Shown: positions 49,261 through 61,220 of the stretch, in pieces
Layout: the number at the start of each line of letters is the position of its first letter
How positions within the stretch are numbered: position 1 is the stretch's first letter
Program-made: the position numbers and the translations under genes
Notes under the pieces: model-generated
Told to the model about the DNA's origin: nothing
Seen by the model: only the letters and a program-made list of their open reading frames with translations
Database searches by the model: none
Assembly: GCA_023974075.1 (NCBI GenBank)
Contig: CM043801.1
Span: forward strand, 17,796,281 to 17,860,280
Reading direction: 5' to 3'
DNA length: 64,000 nt
Source of the DNA: Chaenocephalus aceratus
Taxonomy: Eukaryota > Chordata > Actinopteri > Perciformes > Channichthyidae

Positions 49261-49920
49261 CATCTCTGTTCCCGGAAATGCATCCGCGGAGGAGCCGTGG
49301 AGGACCGTGGAGGATCCATCAGTGTATCCTCGGTTATAGCTCCTCCAGAGAGGCTCCTCGATGCTCGATGCTCGGTCCTCGACGTGCATTTAGAGAAATG
49401 AGATGTCCTTCAACATGGCGCACTAAAATTCATTCCGGGTCACTACCGAGGACCGAGGAGTCGAGGAGTCGAGGAGGGGGATTTATGAAATGAGAAAGGG
49501 CCTCAGTGTTCTGCCATAGACTGTATATATATAAAGGTTCTGCTCATGGGAAGCAACGTGTCTGCGTGTGAAGGTGGAACCTGAGCATTCACGTTGATCA
49601 CCTCTCATTATAACTCATTATAAATCTATAAAACTATAAATATTAAACTTTAATTCATGTGTTCATTTGAGAACAGCTGTTACATACCTGAGTGAAGGTT
49701 ACAGTTCATTTAAATGAAAGATACAACGTTACTCCACACTCATGGTTCAGTCCCCTTAAGAAATAAGACCGACCTCGGAAGCAGTTGTGTTTTTAAAAAA
49801 CCTTTATTGACACGAGTACACTTTTTTTATAAGAATATAACTAAACCACAGAAATGACTCCGGAAAAGCTGCAGATAGAGAGCCATAAGAAATGAATGCA
49901 ACTGATTTCATTCGCGCGGT
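49261..49920. other. Repeat-derived flank after the Gypsy element
   Basis: 49290-49500 is rich in GAGGACCGAGGA and CCTCGA motifs and ends GAAATGAGAAAGG, the inverse of 39044-39058. From 49500 to 49920 the sequence includes TAGACTGTATATATATAAAG and AT-rich DNA. No gene. Confidence 0.4.
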
Positions 49921-50524
49921 TTCAATCAATCAATCAATCAATGTTTATTTATATAGCCCAATATCACAAATGTTACATTTGTCTCAGTGGTCTTCACAGT
50001 GTGTACAGAATATCAGTATGACAATACGACACCCTCTGTCCTTAGACCCTCACATCGTACAAGGAAAAACTTCCAAAGAAAACCTAGTTTAAAGGGAAAA
50101 ATGGGAGAAACCTCAGGGAGAGCAACAGAGGAGGGATCCCTCTCCCAGGACGGACAGACGTGCAATAGATGCCGTGTGTAAATTGAAAAATAATACATTT
50201 GCAACATAGGTAGTCCAGATGTTTGGAAATGCATGTGTGTATAATAGGAAGATGAATCCACGAGGATATCCATCCAGGACCTATGATCCAGGACCACAGC
50301 CACGACTCAAGATCCAGCGCTCGCGATCCCGGACACAGGACCGCAGGATCATCCATGACTCCGGATCCCAGCGTATATAGACACCAAAAAGAAGGACATT
50401 TGGGGAGCTGGGTTAATCGGAACATGAGAGTACACAGGTATAGACAGAGAGAAGGAAGAAGTAAGATGTCCCCCGACAAAACTAAGCCTATATCAGCAAA
50501 ACTAGGGGCTGAATCTAATCAGCC

Positions 50525-51617
50525 CTAACTATAAGCTTTATCAAAAGGAAGGTCCTTAAGCGCACTCTTAAAAACGGATAGGGTGTCTGCCGCCCGAACA
50601 CAAACTGGAAGCTGATTCCACAAATGTGGAGCTTGATAAGAAAAGGCTCTGGCTCCCATTGTACTTTTAGAGACTCTAGGAACAACCAACAACCCTGCAT
50701 TCTTGGAACGCAATGCCCTAGTAGGACAGTAGGGTATAATGAGTTCTTTAAGGTAAGATGGCGCCTGCCCATTAAGGGCTTTGTAGGCGAGAAGAAGAAT
50801 TTTAAATTCTATCCTGTGTTCTATAGGGAGCCAGTGTAAGGCAGCCAGAACAGGAGTAATGTGGTCCCTTTTCCTAACTCTGGTTAGTACACGAGCCGCA
50901 GCATTTTGAATCAGCTGAAGCGACTTGATTGACTTCTTGGTACTCCCTGATAATAAAGAGTTACAATAATCCAGCCTAGAAGTAACAAATGCATGGACTA
51001 GTTTCTCTGCATCGTTTTGAGGCAAGATATGCCTGATTTTTGAAATGTTACGTAGATGGAAGTAGGCGGTCCTTGAAATTGATTTTATGTGGGCGTTAAA
51101 GGATAAATCCTGATCAAATATAACACCAAGATTCCTTACAGTCTCACTGGAGGCCAAATTAATGCCATCCATAGTTAGTATATCTTTAGATAATTGTTTC
51201 GTAGATTCTTCGGGCCAAGTACAATAACTTCAGTTTTGGTCGTGTTTAACATCAAAAAGTTTAAGGTCATCCACGTTTTTAAGTCCTTAAGGCAGTCTTG
51301 AATTGTATTTAGATGATTAATTTCATCAGGCTTGATTGATAAATATAGTTGACTATCATCCGCATAACAATGAAAGTTTACAGAATGATTCCTTATAATA
51401 TTGCCTAACGGAAGCATATATAATGTGAACAAAATAGGTCCGAGCACTGAGCCCTGTGGCACTCCATGGCTAACTTTGGTTTGCGTGGAAGATTCATCGT
51501 TAACACGTACAAACTGAGAGCGTTCAGATAGATAGGACCTAAACCAGCCTAAAGCAGTTCCCTGTATGCCAACTAAGTGCTCTAGTCTTTGCAATAAGAT
51601 ATCATGGTTGATAGTAT
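50525..51617 (-). pseudogene. L2-type LINE reverse transcriptase, C-terminal half
   Basis: The minus-strand frames 51630-51175 and 51172-50525 contain DILLQRLEHLVGI, SHGVPQGSVLGPILFTLYML and FHCYADDSQLYLSI. The catalytic YADD codons are at 51366-51355. Downstream comes NLGVIFDQDLSFNAHI, ASRLDYCNSLLSG-like (TSRLDYCNSLLSG), HWLPIEHRIEFKILLLAYKA, and APHLWNQLP, the typical C-terminal region of L2/Jockey-group elements. A stop/frameshift near 51173 divides the two frames. Confidence 0.9.
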
Positions 51618-52380
51618 AGTAGGTTCGCAACCGAGTGTGAAGCGGCTGGGATGAGGATCAGCACCTCCAAATCTGAGGCCATGGTTCTCAGCAGGAAACC
51701 GATGGACCTGTTCACTCCAAGTAGGGATGAGTCCTTACCCCAAGTGAAGGAGTTCAAGTATCTCGGGGTCTTGTTCTCGAGTGAGGGATCAATGGAGCGT
51801 GAGATTGGGGCCGGAGAATCGGAGCAGCGGGAGCGGTATTGCAGTCGCTTTACCGCACCGTTGTGACGAAAAGGGAGCTGAGCCGGAAGGCAAAGCTCTC
51901 TGTCTACCGGGCCATTTTTCGTTCCTACCCTCACCTATGGTCATGAAGGATGGGTCATGACCGAAAGAACGAGATCGCGGATACAAGCGGCCGAGATGGG
52001 TTTCCTCCGCCGGGTGGCTGGTGTCTCCCTTAGAGATAAGGTGAGAAGTTCGGTCATCAGGGAGGGACTCGGAGTTGAGCCGCTCCTCCTTCGCGTCGAA
52101 AGAAGCCAGTTGAGGTGGTTCGGGCACCTAGTTAGGATGCCACCTGGGCGCCTCCCTAGGGAGGTGTTCCAGGCACGTCCAGCTGGGAAGAGACCAAGGG
52201 GTAGACCTAGGACCAGGTGGAGGGATTATATCTCTTCGCTGGCCTGGGAGCGCCTTGGGATCCCCCAGTCAGAGCTGGTTGATGTCGCCAGGGAAAGAAA
52301 GTTTGGGGCTCTCTGCTGGAACTGCTACCCCCCGCGACCCGACCACGGATAAGCGGGAGAAGATGGATGGATGGATGGAT
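51618..52380 (+). mobile_element. RTE/Rex3-like LINE fragment inserted into the L2 reverse transcriptase
   Basis: The insert is bordered by the target duplication GGTTGATAGTAT (51606-51617 and 52381-52392) and ends in (GGAT)n, a tail type I associate with Rex3 (GATG repeats). It is 5' truncated. The 51957-52352 frame contains MTERTRSRIQAAEMGFLRRV, VIREGLGVEPLLLRVERS, QLRWFGHLVRMPPGRLP and KRPRGRPRTRWRDYIS, the C-terminal tail found after the RT of RTE-clade elements. An earlier piece (51651-51866) shows KEFKYLGVLFSSEGSMEREI from the end of the RT region, with a frameshift between them. Clade name is from memory of these motifs. Confidence 0.8.
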
Positions 52381-52392
52381 GGTTGATAGTAT

Positions 52393-53322
52393 CAAATGCA
52401 GCACTGAGATCGAGCAAAACAAGAATAGAGACAAGTCCCTTGTCTGAGACTATTAGAATATCATTTGTGACTTTAACCAGAGCTGTCTCTGTGCTATGAT
52501 GTGTTCTAAAGCCAGACTGAAAATTTTCAAATAAATCATTGTTTTTTAAGTAATCACACAACTGTTTTGCGACCGCTTTCTCAAGAATTTTTGAGAGGAA
52601 CGGAAGATTAGAAATAGGTCTATAGTTGGCTAAAACCTCTGGATCGAGGTTGTGCTTTTTAAGAAGCGGTTTTATCACTGCTACTTTGAATGATTGTGGA
52701 ACATAGCCTGATAATAAAGACATATTCATAATATTTAATAAAGAAGTGCTAATTAATGGAAAAACTTCCTTCAACAGCTTAGTTGGAATTGGGTCTAACA
52801 TGCACGTTGATGGTTTAGAAGAGAGAATCATTGAATGTAATTGTTCAAGGTTAATGGCTGAAAAGCATTCTAGTTTACTATCTAGTGTAATATTAGAACT
52901 TACGATTCCGGGAGCTGTTGATAACACTATACTGGTCGAAGGCAAGAGGTCATTAATTTTGTTTCTAAGAGTAACAATTTTATCGTTAAAAAAGCACATA
53001 AATCATTGCTACTGAGTGCTATGGGAATAGAAGGCTCAATCGAGCTGTGGCTCTTTGTCAGCCTGGCTACAGTGCTGAAAAGAAATCGTGCATTATTCTT
53101 ATTCTCATCTATTAATGAAGAGTAGTAGGCTGCTCTCGCTTTACGCAGTGCTTTCTTATATTCATTGAGAGTAATATGCCAAATTAAACGAGATTCTTCA
53201 AGTTTAGTGGAACGCCATATCCTTTCAAGTTGTCTAGACTTTTGCTTTATTCTGCGGGTTTGGGCATTATGCCATGGAGCTAATCTATGTTGTTTTATTT
53301 TCTTCTTTTTCAAAGGAGGCAA
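52393..53322 (-). pseudogene. L2-type LINE reverse transcriptase, N-terminal half
   Basis: Minus-strand frames 53322-52927 and 52999-52393 include the linker after the endonuclease (APWHNAQTRRIKQKSRQLER and NEYKKALRKARAAYYSSLI) and RT motifs: [38 protein letters not shown] and [12 protein letters not shown], with the first catalytic Asp in LLDLSAAFD. The frame ends at the RTE insertion. One frameshift separates the two frames near 52995. Confidence 0.9.
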
Positions 53323-54001
53323 CAGAGTCTAATTTTATTCGCAGCGCATCTATAGCACTATCAACAACATGATCAATTTGGGGTGGTGTACATTTTGTAT
53401 AAGTTTCCTCCCCTACATGCAGACATGCTATCGAGTTAAGTATTGGTGGAATCTCTTCCTTAAATGTGGCTATAGCACTAACAGATAGGTTTCTGCTGCA
53501 AAAGCTTTTGACTAATGCTTTGTAGTCTAGTAACAGTACTTCAAAAGTTACTAAGAAATGGTCGGATAAAGCAGGATTATGCGGTTCGACTAATAGTTGC
53601 TCAATTTCAATACCATAAGTCAGAACAAGGTCGAGAGTGTGATTATAGCAGTGGGTTGGTTTATTTACACTCTGACAGAAACCAACAGAATCTAATATAG
53701 AGTTAAATGCAACAGTAAGGCTATTTTTATCATCGTCAACATGAATATTAAAGTCACCTACGATAATTACTTTGTCTGTTTTAACAACCAAAGTTGATAA
53801 AAACTCAGAGAATTCTGATAAGAATTCTGAATAAGGACCTGGTGCACGATAGACTGTAACAAATAAGATTGGCTGCAAAGTTTTCCAGGTCGGATGCGTA
53901 AGACTAAAAACGAGGCTTTCAAAAGAGGTATACTTACATTTTGGTTTGGCTTTATGAAGCAGGCACGCAACGGTTATGTCATGACGCAAACGATGACGCA
54001 A
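53285..54001 (-). pseudogene. L2-type LINE endonuclease domain, 5'-truncated
   Basis: APE-type endonucleases nick the target DNA to prime reverse transcription. The frame contains FVTVYRAPGP, VIIVGDFNIHVDDDKN, TLDLVLTYGI and LSDHFLVTFE, which are the GDFN and SDH catalytic motifs and the conserved LDLV segment. The N-terminal motifs of the domain are absent. Confidence 0.88.
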
Positions 54002-54009
54002 CGATGCAT

Positions 54010-54127
54010 TACCAGTCGGACTCTGGGCGGTGTGAAAAGAGCCAGAGCTAAACCGAAGAACTGGTTCTGAACCTGAAAAGCTCTTGCACGGAGCTTGAAC
54101 CGGAGTTGCGTTGGTGTGAATGAGGCA
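54010..54127 (-). repeat. Degenerate inverted end, pairs with 38757-38850
   Basis: Contains GGCGGTGTGAAAAGAGCC, GAACTGGTTCTGAACC and TTGGTGTGAATGAGG. In reverse complement the same blocks appear at 38757-38850. The 2330-2440 stretch has related motifs. Confidence 0.4.
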
Positions 54128-55568
54128 TAGGAGGCCTGTTATAAGCCCATGAAATTATTGGATGGCCTGCCTTAGTTTGCACTCAATGACATCGACAGCT
54201 GTGAGTACTAAAAAAAGCAATTTTCTAATTGACATTCATTAGAACATAGGTGTCTTCTTGAATGTGAATAACACAGGAGGTAATTTGAGAGGATAAGCCT
54301 ATAGTCAGGAACTGTGCGTTCAGTCTTTGGTTGGATATATCCAAAAGCTAGTTTACTCTTGCTGGGTTCTCCTAAATTGCCTCCACCAGTTTTATTGGTG
54401 TGTTTCTTGGCTTTGAAACTAACACCAGGTTACATCTGCTGGTATAAGTTAGCCACACATGCCAAATATTTCATATACATATTTCCATTTTGATTTGGGA
54501 AGTCAAAAATAAACCTAAACAACCCCATTTGACTCTTTAAATGTCCCATTTTTCACAGCATTATTTACACCAATTCTACATTAGGACGTTTCCAAATCTT
54601 GACAGGTCTCTCTAGTTATGTTTGTAAAAGCTATGATTTAACAGTCACTGTTTGAGCGAGGATTTTAGCTAAAGGTCAATAGGTAAAAATTTGTTTTAAA
54701 TACCCGTTATGATATCACTCATATGTGGATTTCTTTTTTGACTTGGCAACACCATAGCACACGCTGTGCAGTCAGAAACCTTCCCTGCTCCTGTTCTCAC
54801 TGCAGTAACTCAATCTTCTCACACACACATCCTGTCCTGGTGACATTTTGCAAATTTTTCTTCTCTGGTCCAAAAATCCAAAGCTAATCTGTCTCCCGGT
54901 ACACAGCCTTTAGATTCATAGCCCCTGTCTCAATTTGCTGATCTCTTGTCAAATATTTCCTGTTGAAGTTTTCACATGAAGCGTACAGAAGGTCGACCAG
55001 CTAAGGTTTCATATTTACTTTTCACATTTCTTGTCTTCAAAAATACACTGCCCCTGGCCATGGGTGACCTTGCATGCTTTTGCCTAAGCCTGTGCGTGAC
55101 TACCTACTGTATACGGGTACGTGTGTATGTGTGTGTTTGTTTGTACGTGTTCTTCGTTCTCAGAAGGCTGAGTCCCAAGAGCTACTTACTATAATACCCT
55201 ATCATACTCATCCTGTCATCAATCTCTTTACATAACCCAGACAAAACATACCTGTGTCCCACACACAGACACACACATGGATACACATTCCATCTGGTAA
55301 GGATAATAGTCCTGTCTAAAGAGAAAGTGCTGTCATGGGGTTAGGATTCAGTGTGTGCGGGTGTGTGTGAAAAAGTAGAAAGGGGTTCAAATGGCTAAAA
55401 CATTTGGGGCAGGCAGAAACCATGCTGGCTCAGTTCCCGCCCCCTTTCTCAGCTCTGACCTCACTCTGAAACTTGTTCCCCCTTGTGTGTAATACACACT
55501 CACACACAGACACTTGCTTAGTCACATGCCTATACACACACTTGCTCTCTGACGCACACGCTTGTTCG

Positions 55569-55570
<2 letters not shown>
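54128..55570 (+). other. Upstream region of the third PDE4-like start exon
   Basis: No repeat family or exon recognised apart from short CA-rich runs near 54823 and 55258. It is probably 5' flanking DNA of the exon at 56351. Confidence 0.4.

Positions 55571-55633
<63 letters not shown>
55571..55633 (+). repeat. (CA)n microsatellite
   Basis: 63 bases of CA, pure. Confidence 0.97.
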
Positions 55634-55638
<5 letters not shown>

Positions 55639-55699
55639 ACTCCTCGTACAGATCTGGGCACATTCTGTGGGGCTCTGAGAGAGAAACACACACACTCAC

Positions 55700-56350
55700 A
55701 GCGTAGGGCTTCTGTGACAGCAGATTGAAGCAGGAGAGCAAGTTTGTCCAGGGAAAGGAAAGGTCTCTGTTTGTACTGAGATTAAAGGTGGAGCAGCAGA
55801 GGAATAAGCAGAGAGAGAAACAGAAGAAGAGCAAGAGAGGGAGATAGAGAGAGGGAAGAGGGCAGCAGTGTTGCGCCACATTTAGACCCGGACCAGAGAC
55901 AAAATGTTCATGGGGGACCGATTACTGCGGCTCTGCTGAGAGTGATGAAACGCTTTTCTCTATAAAGCAGACAGCTCGGAGTGTGCAGCTCCCACAAGAG
56001 GAATCCAGGTGCTCAGGAAGGAATACACTCCTAATTTATTCAAATCATCCAAAGAAGAGCAGATTTTCACCAGCATTCATTGACATGGATTGCATCACCC
56101 TGCTCATTCTGGCTCTGCGCTGAAGCTACTGGTCCTAAACCTGGTGTCCACTCCTGCCAGAGGTAATGAGAACTCCTGGGAAGCCACGGAGAGCCGGACA
56201 GCCCGACAGAGCAAGTCACATAAGGAAGAGGGCCGGCTTTTCCAGGGATGAGAGCAGCCACAAGCTGAGGAGAACCAAGAGAGGGAGAACAGCGGAGCGG
56301 CCGCGAAGAGGAGGGTGAGGACAAGTTAGAAGAGAGTAGGCTAAAGAAAG
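55700..56350 (+). promoter_or_regulatory. Probable 5' leader of the third start exon, with short upstream ORFs
   Basis: This purine-rich, exon-like stretch directly precedes ATG 56351. It contains short upstream frames, for example ATG 56084 (MDCITLLILALR then stop) and ATG at about 56248 (six codons). Upstream frames of this kind commonly lower translation of the main frame. Leader length and transcription start are inferred. Confidence 0.35.
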
Positions 56351-56478
56351 ATGAGTGTGCCGACCAACTGCGGGTTCTGTTACTCCGTGGAGCGGAGTAT
56401 CACTGTGCGGAGTGGGAACATATGGGGATCGCCGTGCGCTGTCAACAGGCCTATTGACATCATACAGAAACGCAGGCG
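56351..56478 (+). CDS. Probable further alternative first coding exon of phosphodiesterase-4
   Basis: ATG (AAAGATGAGT) opens 42 codons plus two bases, ending at donor GTAATT at 56479 in phase 2. This is the same phase as the two clearer PDE4 start exons upstream on the same strand. The peptide begins MSVPTNCGFCYSVERSITVR and ends NRPIDIIQKRR plus CG of a split Arg codon. In PDE4C1 and PDE4A4 the unique N-terminus also ends in RR directly before FDLENG/FEAENG, and their HLWRQPR.PIRIQQR segment is loosely like IWGSPCAVNRPIDIIQKR. I do not recognise the first 25 residues. It could instead start an unrelated gene beyond the window. Confidence 0.55.
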
Positions 56479-56550
56479 GTAATTAAGAGCTATCTCATTT
56501 ACTCTCACTCAGTCCTTTGTCTTTTTCTCCTTCTCAGTGTCTCCTTTCAT

Positions 56551-56551
<1 letters not shown>

Positions 56552-56634
<83 letters not shown>
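56552..56634 (+). repeat. (AC)n microsatellite
   Basis: 83 bases of AC starting about 70 bases after the exon donor at 56479. Close enough to the splice site that length variation might matter for splicing; that is speculation. Confidence 0.97.
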
Positions 56635-56635
<1 letters not shown>

Positions 56636-59600
56636 CATGTGAAACAAATATACAAATCATTTATGATAGGCTGACCCAGCTTAGATGATTAGTCTAAGGT
56701 TAGGTTGTCATTTTTAAATGCTTTTTCTTACTATATACTTATTTCCAAGAGACTTATGAAGACATCTCTGGTAAACACCTGCTTTTAAAGCTGTGTTTTT
56801 GCATTATTCTTTTTGTAGAAACTCAGATCTGTTGAATAAGTCAATTTACAGAACAATCGACAAAAAATATGCTTGTTAGTCAATTTAGGATTTCTTTAGT
56901 CAATGACAACATGTACATGAAGTTATGAGCATGGTTAGTATTGAAATCAAAGTTCAAATTCATTTTTTAGTAGCTTTGACATCCATCTGGAATATATGAC
57001 CATTTGTTATATCAGTTGAATAGAAACCTAAAAATGGACTACCATAATAAGTCTTTTTGACATTATATTATTGTGAGTGTCTGAAATCTGTACCCTGCAT
57101 ACAGACTTTTATCAGCTTCAATATTTACAAAAAACATTCTATAGACTTTTCAGTTGTTTTTGGTTCCTATCTGCATTTCCCAAAATAGGATTTCCTCTTG
57201 ACCCTGTGCAGACTTCTCATTTGTTACTGATGCTTTGTTCATCATACACAAACACGAGATATGTTTCCATTTTGACGACATGTTGCAAAAGCTATTTGTG
57301 TGAAAATAATAGCTTTTGATTCATTCAAGTTTTTATGCATATATAACTTCATATTAAAACTGCAAATATTTGTATTCTGGAATGATTACTGAGGCCAAAT
57401 CACAGTTGTGGCTAAATACCCCCTCACTATATTATGTAATTCAGCCATGACTTGATAATTAGGATACAAGCTGTGCAGGAGTATTACAGAAATTGTAAAT
57501 GCGTAACAGAGATAGAAATGCGATTGGCAGTTCACATTTTCTGTCTGCTGAAGTTTAGCCAGCACCAAGCACATTTATTTTACAAACTTAAAATATATTA
57601 TTCATATATTTAATTGGATTTTCAGTTTTCTTGACAGTTAACAGTGGATTTATATTTCACATGGTAGTTCAATTAACTTCTTGATGGTTGCTGCAGCTGT
57701 AACCACCAGCAATCTGTTTCTTCTCTAAGCATCAACTTGATGACTTTTTCTTGCACGTCATGCGAAATAACCACATTCACACTCATGCAACACACAGCAG
57801 TGTGTGTGGATGTGTTCTGTAAAGACATCCATGAGAGAACTCTTGATCATTCTCTGCGTAATACACTGCCTTTTGTCCATCCAACATTAATGTCATTTAC
57901 ACAAATATTCCCACAGAAAAAGTCCCCCAGAAGTTTTGTATCTTCGCACATAATCCTCAGTGCCAGCAGGAAGGCTGTGAAGGAGGACTCCGAGATAAAG
58001 TCGTGTTTACATAAATGGTCCTGTGTCCTCTTTCTCAGGCGGGTGTCTTATTTATCAGATCAGATATAATGCAGAACAGTTGTGAGCATGGGGGATTTTA
58101 AAGGGCAGTTGTCCTTTCAATTTGATTCCCCTCAAGACCCATGCCAAGAAATGTAATTGACTTCTGCTCCTAAAACGGTCCTCTGTGGCCATAAGTATGG
58201 AAATGTCCAACTATTGCTTGTCACACATTACTTCCACCTGTGGGTCTAAAATGCGATCCAGAATTTCTTTGCCCTCTGAATCACAGTTTTTAAGGCAGTG
58301 ATATCATTAAATGTACCCGAGGAGGGGGTCACAGATTTGGAGGCCAGGACGGTGTAGCTTTAATTGGGTTAAGGTATTGACCTTGGTTGATTTAGGTTAT
58401 TTTTGTTGAGGTATTGATCTTTCCTTGTACGCATTTGTAGACATTTTGAGAGTCTGTTTAATCTCTGGAGGGGAAGCGAGGCGCAGTGCTAGGGCAGTGG
58501 AGACGCACAAGATTATCAGCCTCGTCAGTGCCCATTTTGGGAATCTATTAATATCACATATTTAAGAAGTTGACGCGGCTAAAGTAAAAGCTATATTTAT
58601 AAGTATGAAATTATTAACAGTAACGGTTGCCGGTGTTAACATTCTAAATCTTAAGGATCCTGAAGTGCATCCACTTTTTTCCCTAGTTTCTTCCTCACCC
58701 TAGTAACATTTCCCCCCATCTTTTCTCTTTCCTCCTCCATCGCTCTGTCCACATAAAATATAAGACAGTCCAGGTAATAAAGTGACATCTAAAGAACTGA
58801 TGTAGGCACTCAGACATGCAGGGGGGAGGAAGGACATAAATCTGCAGCTTTTGACATCAGACACCAATCCTAGGCGTCTCATGTGGGATTTAAAGCCTAA
58901 TTATCCGAATGTAGAACAGCTAGATAACAGTGGCCCTTTCTCCTTAGAGGGATAGGTTGTTAAAGCATGCATGTTTTACGTGTCTGTGAAGTTGTTGTTG
59001 ATACTACTTGGTGTGTGGTGGTGGTTTTCTGTGCCCCATTTATTTTATGAAGCTGGAATTGGCTTCAGGCTTTGAAAGCAGTCTCTAAGGTACATCTAAT
59101 TTGTCTGCATTGCCAGCTCAGAATAGCATGATGGCACTCTTCAGCATTCAGTTGAAATGCCATGAAATCTTGTACGGACATTCATGGTCCTTCAGAGGAT
59201 GAATCCTAATGACTTTGGTGGTCCTTCAATTACTCCTCCAACGACACCATGAGGTTGTGAGTTTTTAGTTAAATGTCTTGACCTAATATGGGATAGATTG
59301 TATTGTATGCTATTAGATACATATCTTCTTGTTTTCCTGTCAAAAGTGTCCTGTTCCTTCCTGTTCCTGTGTTTGCTGCTAATCAACACATTTTAGTATG
59401 CTAACATACCTAAATAAGATATTGAAGATGGTTATATTGTATAACCATATTCACATATATTTTATATGCTTAACATCAGCATTTTTTTGAGTTTGTTAAT
59501 GAGAAAAGTATTAATAACATTTTCTAAGAACATGAACACATTTTAAGTTTTTTCTCGTAACGAGGGTTACCATAAATGAAGAACTTTTCCATTAAAAATA

Positions 59601-61128
59601 GTTCATTTATTTAAAACCAGCCTACTCCAGTGTAATATGTCATCATCTTGCATACATCCCACAGGGCCGGTAGAGTTGGAGTCTCCATGTGGTTGGGGGT
59701 CTCTAAATTGGAGAAAAATAATTCCTTTGGTTTGGTGGCTGGTGGAATAATTGACGTGTAAATGCGTATGCTATGACGTGAGAGCTGATCCGCAGTACAG
59801 CCGCACAGATGGCTGTACACACTTAGTCTTATTTTAGGAGAAGTCCATCTACAGTATTTTTTTTTCAATTGTAAATTGATTAAACATATATCTGTTTGGT
59901 TGAAAGAACAGTTATTTGCCTCACGATGGATCACAGAAGCCATATTCTGATGTCAAATTGAATATGATATGGTGGGTAATGGCTCCATTAGTTTGAGCTA
60001 CTGTATGCTGCTCTCCTACGGTTTACAGCCTGCTTTGTGTCTATTGATCTCATTTCTATCAACACTGTGTGCAGACAGCCAAGTTGAAATGAAGTGGCAA
60101 TGACACTGAGCATTATGTACCTACTAGAGCCAGGGAATGGATGGAAAAATCCCTTAAAGATTACTTCTAAAGAAAGTGCTGACAGCAAAAACAAGTATGA
60201 GCTTTGTTAGCTGTTTGGAAGTGAAGGTAGCTTATGCAGAAAGTAATTTAATATGAATTAAGAGTCTTACAAAGACGACGGTTTGGCAGGTTGTATTTTA
60301 GTGAGGTAACTGGGCTTAGCTTTAAGCGTGCATTTAATAAAAACCTAATACTTTCGTGTCAGTTCAACTTGGGAGGAAAGGAGGGGAAAAGAGAAATCTT
60401 CATCTGCGTGATTTCTCAAAGTCTGAAGTGTGAACGCTGATGTTTTCGACGCCAAACCCTGTCTAGTGGCTTTTCATTTTTTCTCTTGTTTTAGATAAGT
60501 GTGTGGACATCAACTCTTGTCCTTGACACAGACAAACACCACCTGTGCCACAGGTCAATCACTATCAATATTTGCGGGCTCAGAGTGGCCGTGATGAATG
60601 AATCTTTGAGTCACAGTAAATGAATCTCCTCATTCGAGGAATCATCCCGTGCCCTCCACAAGCATACTTCTGTCTGATCCTGGCCAAGGAGAGGATTTTG
60701 TCGTAATAAATGTGTCTGAAAGTGTTTCCAAGGCTTTTATTATATCATCAGTGGCTTCTAATGGTGGTCTGGCCCACAGGGAGCGTAGCGGACCCTCATT
60801 TATCTCCCTCGCAGGCAGTAAAAACTGGCCTGATGGTGTGGGGTTGCAGGCCTCACACACTCCGACACACACATTTTTCCTTTATGTGGGATGTGAGGTT
60901 GGGCTCGTACCTGTGTTTTCGTGTAGGAACACTTGGAACAAGCTCCCTCGAACACAACTTGGTGTTGGATCATCTGCGGCGAGTGTTTGCAGTGTGACAG
61001 GCATAGTGGATTGAATGTCTTCCTAAAACCCTAAAAACTTTACTGTCCAGTAACGAGCTTTCCAGACACGAGAGCACAGCAAGCGTTTTTTGTAACATGA
61101 CAGAATAATTGCGCAACATCGTGTCTTA

Positions 61129-61130
<2 letters not shown>

Positions 61131-61218
<88 letters not shown>
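61131..61218 (+). repeat. (GT)n microsatellite
   Basis: 88 bases of pure GT. Confidence 0.97.

Positions 61219-61220
<2 letters not shown>

Larger units (their letters stand above)
49922..54001 (-). mobile_element. L2-type (Jockey superfamily) LINE, 5'-truncated, minus strand, interrupted
   Basis: Read on the minus strand: endonuclease remnant (54001-53285), reverse transcriptase (53322-50525, interrupted at 51618-52380), 3' UTR (50524-49945), and a 3' tail of (ATTG)n repeats (plus strand CAATCAATCAATCAAT, 49924-49941). The 5' end of the endonuclease is missing, as is usual after incomplete reverse transcription. Frameshifts separate the pieces. Confidence 0.88.

Noticed and set aside
48988..49389. 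133-codon minus-strand frame
   Set aside because: Opposite strand of the Gypsy integrase and of a GAGGACCGAGGA-rich repeat.
60649..61014. 121-codon plus-strand frame as a host exon
   Set aside because: No family resemblance, no clear splice sites, and an overlapping alternative frame is similarly long.
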